From contig JAQSWE010000002.1 of assembly GCA_029266795.1 (NCBI GenBank), positions 1 to 26,175 on the forward strand: a stretch of 26,175 nucleotides of DNA, in the 5' to 3' direction. A program made the position numbers and the translations under genes. The notes beneath the pieces were generated by a model. The model had not been told where the DNA came from and ran no database searches. It saw nothing but the letters and a program-made list of their open reading frames with translations. Every line of letters begins with the position of its first letter. Within the stretch, counting starts at the first letter, position 1. Positions 23,395 to 26,175 of this stretch are shown one piece after another. This DNA is from Alphaproteobacteria bacterium (GTDB lineage Bacteria > Pseudomonadota > Alphaproteobacteria > Micavibrionales > UBA2020).

Positions 23395-23595
23395 TTATCC
23401 ATGAATTTTCCGGTATTTGAATACGTCGCGGATATAGGCGGCAAAGAAGCGTCCCTTGGAAAAAGCCGCGCGGAAGCGGGTCACCAGTTCCGGCGGCACG
23501 TCCAGATACTGGTATTCCTGGCCGCTGGTGAAGGTCACGGTCAGGATGCGCGCCGTTTCTTCATAGCGGTAAAATTTTATGACGGTGGATGGCAT
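23395..23595 (-). CDS. KTSC domain protein
   Basis: The product is 66 residues and is essentially a single KTSC domain: VIKFYRYEETARILTVTFTSGQEYQYLDVPPELVTRFRAAFSKGRFFAAYIRD. The domain takes its name from a conserved Lys-Thr-Ser-Cys pattern; here the equivalent of its central part (ASFSKGRFF-like) is AFSKGRFFAAYI. The molecular role is unknown. It is cytoplasmic. I start it at ATG 23595, which has GGAAG 9 nt upstream, rather than at the frame's first ATG (23649), which lies inside the DUF72 gene. It follows DUF72 by 7 nt. Confidence 0.85.
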   Translation of the reverse strand: MPSTVIKFYRYEETARILTVTFTSGQEYQYLDVPPELVTRFRAAFSKGRFFAAYIRDVFKYRKIHG

Positions 23596-23602
23596 CGCGT
23601 AC

Positions 23603-24481
23603 TCACTTCCGCAACAGCCGCGCAAACGCTCCCGCGTTGTTGGGCGCATCGCCGTTATACGTGTTGTTGAAATAGGCCCAAACGCGCCGCGCGCCGCTTT
23701 TCTTCACCTTCGCCGCCCAATCGCGGAGCGCGGCCGCATCATAGTTGTCCCTGTACCATTTTTCACGCCCGTGGAAGCGGATATAAACGTCATCCGCCGT
23801 TTTGACGAAATCATCGGGCAGATTCGGCGCGCTGACGGCACAGAATATCGCGCCGGCTTCGCGGAACGCGGCATAGACCTTTTCATTCCACCAACTGGCA
23901 TGCCGGAATTCAACGACATTGCGGTGGCGGGGGTCAAGCTGTGAAAGAATGTTTTTCAGCCGCGCAGGTGTGAATTCATAGCCGGGCGGCAACTGGAACA
24001 GGAAGCAGCCCATATGCGGCCCCAGCAGTTGCGCGATATGATAGAAATCCTGCACCAGCGTTTTCGTGCCGGTAAATTTCTTTACATGGGTAATCAGCTC
24101 GCAGACCTTCACAGTGTAAATGAACTTCTTTCCCGCCGCCTGCCGCCTCCATGACTTCACATTCGCTTCGGTCGGCCACGAATAAAAAGATGCGTTGATT
24201 TCGACCGTCTGCAATTGCGATGCGTAATGCGCGAACCAGTCTTTTGTCGGCATAACTTGCGGATAAAACTTGCCCCGCCATTCCCAGTAAAACCAGCCTG
24301 AACAGCCGCTGTTGATAGCGGGCGGTGCGGGGGCGCTGTCCATGCGCGCGGACTTTTCCGCCTCTAGGCGTAATTTACGCATTTTCAACGCGCGCGGTTC
24401 ATTCATGGCGCGCTGCCTCTCCCGTTTTCCAAGTCGGGAGAGGCGGCGCTGTTCTTTGGCAGGATCTACGGGCTTTTTCAT
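23603..24481 (-). CDS. DUF72 domain protein (YecE-like) with basic N-terminal extension
   Basis: The product is 292 residues. From about residue 57 it is a DUF72 TIM-barrel-like protein: INSGCSGWFYWEWRGKFYP, QTVEINASFYSWPTEANVKSW, KFIYTVKVCELITHVKKF, FLFQLPPGYEF, VVEFRHASWW and DDVYIRFHGREKWYRDNYD are all family hallmarks. The function of DUF72 is not established. Residues 1-56 are an unusual, very basic extension (RLSRLGKRERQRA, KMRKLRLEAEK). An alternative start at ATG 24406 has AGAGG 9 nt upstream and would remove 25 residues; the start at 24481 has no such site. The gene begins 21 nt after the SDR stop, so it is probably in the same transcript. Confidence 0.9.
   Translation of the reverse strand: MKKPVDPAKEQRRLSRLGKRERQRAMNEPRALKMRKLRLEAEKSARMDSAPAPPAINSGCSGWFYWEWRGKFYPQVMPTKDWFAHYASQLQTVEINASFYSWPTEANVKSWRRQAAGKKFIYTVKVCELITHVKKFTGTKTLVQDFYHIAQLLGPHMGCFLFQLPPGYEFTPARLKNILSQLDPRHRNVVEFRHASWWNEKVYAAFREAGAIFCAVSAPNLPDDFVKTADDVYIRFHGREKWYRDNYDAAALRDWAAKVKKSGARRVWAYFNNTYNGDAPNNAGAFARLLRK
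24415..24444 (-). repeat. 10-bp inverted repeat overlapping the alternative DUF72 ribosome binding site
   Basis: GCCTCTCCCG (24415-24424) and CGGGAGAGGC (24435-24444) flank a 10-nt spacer. On the minus strand the AGAGG at the 3' arm lies 9 nt before ATG 24406, so the hairpin could hide that ribosome binding site. It has no T-run and is not a terminator. Confidence 0.6.
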
Positions 24482-24502
24482 CGGAAAACCCGCGTTCGAA
24501 AG

Positions 24503-25399
24503 TTATTGGGTGGCCGAACCAGGCTTCGATTCTGCCGCGCCCATTGATGCCGCAAGGCCTGCGGGCAGGATGCGCTCGGCGAGCGCATTCAGCTTAGACG
24601 TCATAGAATGCGCGACGATCTTGTCAGTACCGGCCATCATCGCGTCAAACCCGTCTTTCGCCACATCGGCGGGGTCATCCTTCGATCCCTGTGCGACGGC
24701 GGTGTCTTCCATGCCTGCGCGGCGGAAGAAGTTGGTTTCCGTCGCGCCCGGCATCAGCGTCGTAATCGTTACGCCGCTGTCCTTCAGTTCATTGCGCAAT
24801 GCATCGGTGAAGGACGATACGAAAGCCTTTGTCGCATAATAGGTCGCCATGTACGGCCCCGGCGCGAGCGAGGCGATGGAGGAGGTGAACAGCACGCGAC
24901 CCTTGCCGCGCTTCACCATGCTGCCGAGAACCAGTTTCGCCAGATGCACGGTCGAGACGACGTTGAGGGAGATCATATCAATTTCGTTCTTGATCTTCAG
25001 GTCGCGCACGAAATCGCCATTGGTGCCGACACCGGCATTGATCGCAATCGCGTCAAGCGGGCGGCCATCGGCCTTGATCGCGGCATAGAGTTTCTTCACG
25101 CCGGATTCTTTTGCCAGATCCACCTTCACCGCCTTCACGTTGCCCATCGGCGCAAGACGTTTTTGCGCATTGGCAAGGCCCGCATTTTCCGCCGCGATGA
25201 TGACATCGTAATCGTTCAGCAGGAACAGCTTGGCGAGTTCAAAGCCAATGCCGCTGGAGCCACCGGTGACGACGGCAAGCGGCTTGCGGGGCGCTTTCGC
25301 GGCGGTTTTCTTGGCCGGCTTAGCCGATTTTTTCGTGACTTTTTTCGCGGCTGCCTTCTTGGCGGGCTTGCGCGATGCTTTGGCGGTGGATTTTTTCAT
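24503..25399 (-). CDS. Short-chain dehydrogenase/reductase with histone-H1-like N-terminal tail
   Basis: The product is 298 residues. Residues 1-40 are almost only Lys, Ala, Pro, Ser and Thr (KKAAAKKVTKKSAKPAKKTA). Residues about 41-270 are a classical SDR: cofactor motif VVTGGSSGIG (43-52), INAGVG (120-125) and FTSSIAS (171-177) with the catalytic Ser. YYATK gives Tyr187 and Lys191, and PGATET follows. The sequence suggests NAD(P)-dependent oxidoreduction of an unknown substrate. The tail resembles bacterial H1-like DNA-binding tails and may bind nucleic acid or polyphosphate; that is inference. The start at 25399 is supported by AAGGAG 7 nt upstream; the open frame beyond it to 25699 overlaps prmB and is not coding. 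It is divergent from prmB. Confidence 0.9.
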   Translation of the reverse strand: MKKSTAKASRKPAKKAAAKKVTKKSAKPAKKTAAKAPRKPLAVVTGGSSGIGFELAKLFLLNDYDVIIAAENAGLANAQKRLAPMGNVKAVKVDLAKESGVKKLYAAIKADGRPLDAIAINAGVGTNGDFVRDLKIKNEIDMISLNVVSTVHLAKLVLGSMVKRGKGRVLFTSSIASLAPGPYMATYYATKAFVSSFTDALRNELKDSGVTITTLMPGATETNFFRRAGMEDTAVAQGSKDDPADVAKDGFDAMMAGTDKIVAHSMTSKLNALAERILPAGLAASMGAAESKPGSATQ

Positions 25400-25577
25400 G
25401 ATTATCTCCTTGAGTTTCAGGGCAAATGCTCCGCAACTGCTCCAGTTCCCTTGGCGGGGCGCATTTAAGGTTGTGAAGCATCGGTTGACGCCGGATGAGG
25501 CGCTAAAACACCATTTGCCCTTGCTGGGCGCTTGAGGATAAACTGCCGACAGGACAACCCCCCGGACGGATAAAGCC

Positions 25578-26175
25578 ATGCCCCCCAAGAAGAAGCCCGC
25601 CGCTAAAAAAAACAAAACGCTGAAGCCGAAAACCCTGCCCGCCCCAAAGCTGGAAGCTAAAGCGGCGGTGCGCGAGCTGTCGACGGTGCGGGATTTCATC
25701 CGCTACGGGGTCAGCAAGTTCCAGCGGGCGGACCTGTTTTACGGGCATGGCACCTTCTCGCCGTTCGACGAGGCGGTATTCGCGGTGCTGGAAGGCTTGC
25801 GCCTGCCCATCGACCAGCTGGAGCCGTATTATGATGCCAAGCTGCTGGCGACCGAGAAAAAGCATCTCGCCGACATCATCGAAAAACGCATCACGACGCG
25901 CAAGCCGCTCGCCTATGTCCTCAACAAGACATACCTGCAGGGCCATCCGTTCTATGTCGATGAACGCGTAATCGTGCCACGCTCCTACATCGCCGACCTT
26001 TTGTTCAAGGACGTAACGGATAACGAAGGCCTGCCGCTGATCGAAGATCCCTCGGCGGTTGAAAGCGTACTCGACCTTTGCTGCGGCTCCGGCTGCCTTG
26101 CCATCCTTGCCGCTAACTTGTTCCCCTTTGCGGAAGTAGACGCCGTGGATTTGTCCAAGGATGCGCTGGAAGTGG
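25578..26175 (+). CDS. prmB: Ribosomal protein L3 glutamine methyltransferase PrmB (5' part)
   Basis: About 199 residues are present; the gene runs off the window. PrmB methylates a glutamine of ribosomal protein L3 using AdoMet. Seen here: the helical N-terminal domain (TVRDFIRYGVSKFQRADLFYGHG), KPLAYVLNKTYLQGHPFYVD, then VPRSYIADLL, whose VPRS is the feature separating PrmB from PrmC. The AdoMet motif VLDLCCGSGCLAILAA follows (family form: LCTGSGC). The NPPY catalytic motif would lie beyond the edge. Residues 1-24 are an extra basic tail (MPPKKKPAAKKNKTLKPK). The ATG at 25578 has no strong ribosome binding site (GGA at 25567-25569). The 178 nt before it, shared with the divergent SDR gene, show no clear promoter to me. 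Confidence 0.92.
   Translation, partial: MPPKKKPAAKKNKTLKPKTLPAPKLEAKAAVRELSTVRDFIRYGVSKFQRADLFYGHGTFSPFDEAVFAVLEGLRLPIDQLEPYYDAKLLATEKKHLADIIEKRITTRKPLAYVLNKTYLQGHPFYVDERVIVPRSYIADLLFKDVTDNEGLPLIEDPSAVESVLDLCCGSGCLAILAANLFPFAEVDAVDLSKDALEV

Noticed and set aside
25400..25577. Regulatory region between the SDR gene and prmB
   Set aside because: TTGACG at about 25487 has no -10 at correct spacing, and no repeat or operator was evident; apart from the SDR ribosome binding site I see nothing to annotate.

Overview
The window looks like chromosomal DNA of an alphaproteobacterium. It is moderately GC-rich and densely packed, with many 1-4 nt gene overlaps. It carries a DUF1489 protein (a family I know from Alphaproteobacteria), a cobalamin-dependent methionine synthase, and a large bacterial-type glutamate synthase. 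I see no tRNA, rRNA, insertion sequence, phage gene or CRISPR array. The genus cannot be fixed from the sequence alone.

Layout, left to right. (1) 1-430 (+): the 3' end of an unidentified gene, overlapped by a small conserved-looking hypothetical gene. (2) 435-6092 (-): metH, followed 6 nt later by an NAD synthase-like gene. That gene is interrupted by an in-frame TGA at 1149-1151, and its reading frame continues cleanly to 435. (3) 6218-7283 (+): a transglutaminase-like protein and a SRPBCC/AHSA1 protein, closed by a strong terminator. (4) 7489-13424 (+): glutamate synthase in the order gltD-gltB, overlapping by 1 nt. (5) 13426-14600 (-): an exported cytochrome c with a molybdopterin-domain-like N-terminal half, overlapped by yjdM/phnA. 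(6) 14678-16132 (+): glutathione peroxidase, DUF1489 and DUF2177 genes. (7) 16133-19725 (+): a 325-nt structured leader, an unusual ATP-grasp enzyme, a terminator, and a protein whose N-terminus resembles an ADP-ribosyltransferase fold. (8) 19722-22528 (-): ung, a YffB/ArsC-like gene, an unidentified gene and an M14 deacylase/carboxypeptidase-like gene. (9) 22612-25399 (-): an SDR with a histone-H1-like basic tail, a DUF72 protein, a KTSC-domain protein, a 25-residue membrane peptide too short for normal ORF calling, and a four-helix membrane protein. (10) 25578-end (+): prmB with a basic tail, cut by the window edge.

Most of the content is housekeeping: methionine and glutamate synthesis, peroxide defence, uracil repair and ribosomal protein methylation. 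The least explained part is 16133-19725, where an uncharacterised ATP-grasp enzyme sits behind a long leader and next to an ART-like protein. I have no direct evidence that the two act together; it is a candidate locus, not a demonstrated system. The second point of interest is the NAD synthase-like gene, which has both a shortened PP-loop and an in-frame stop.
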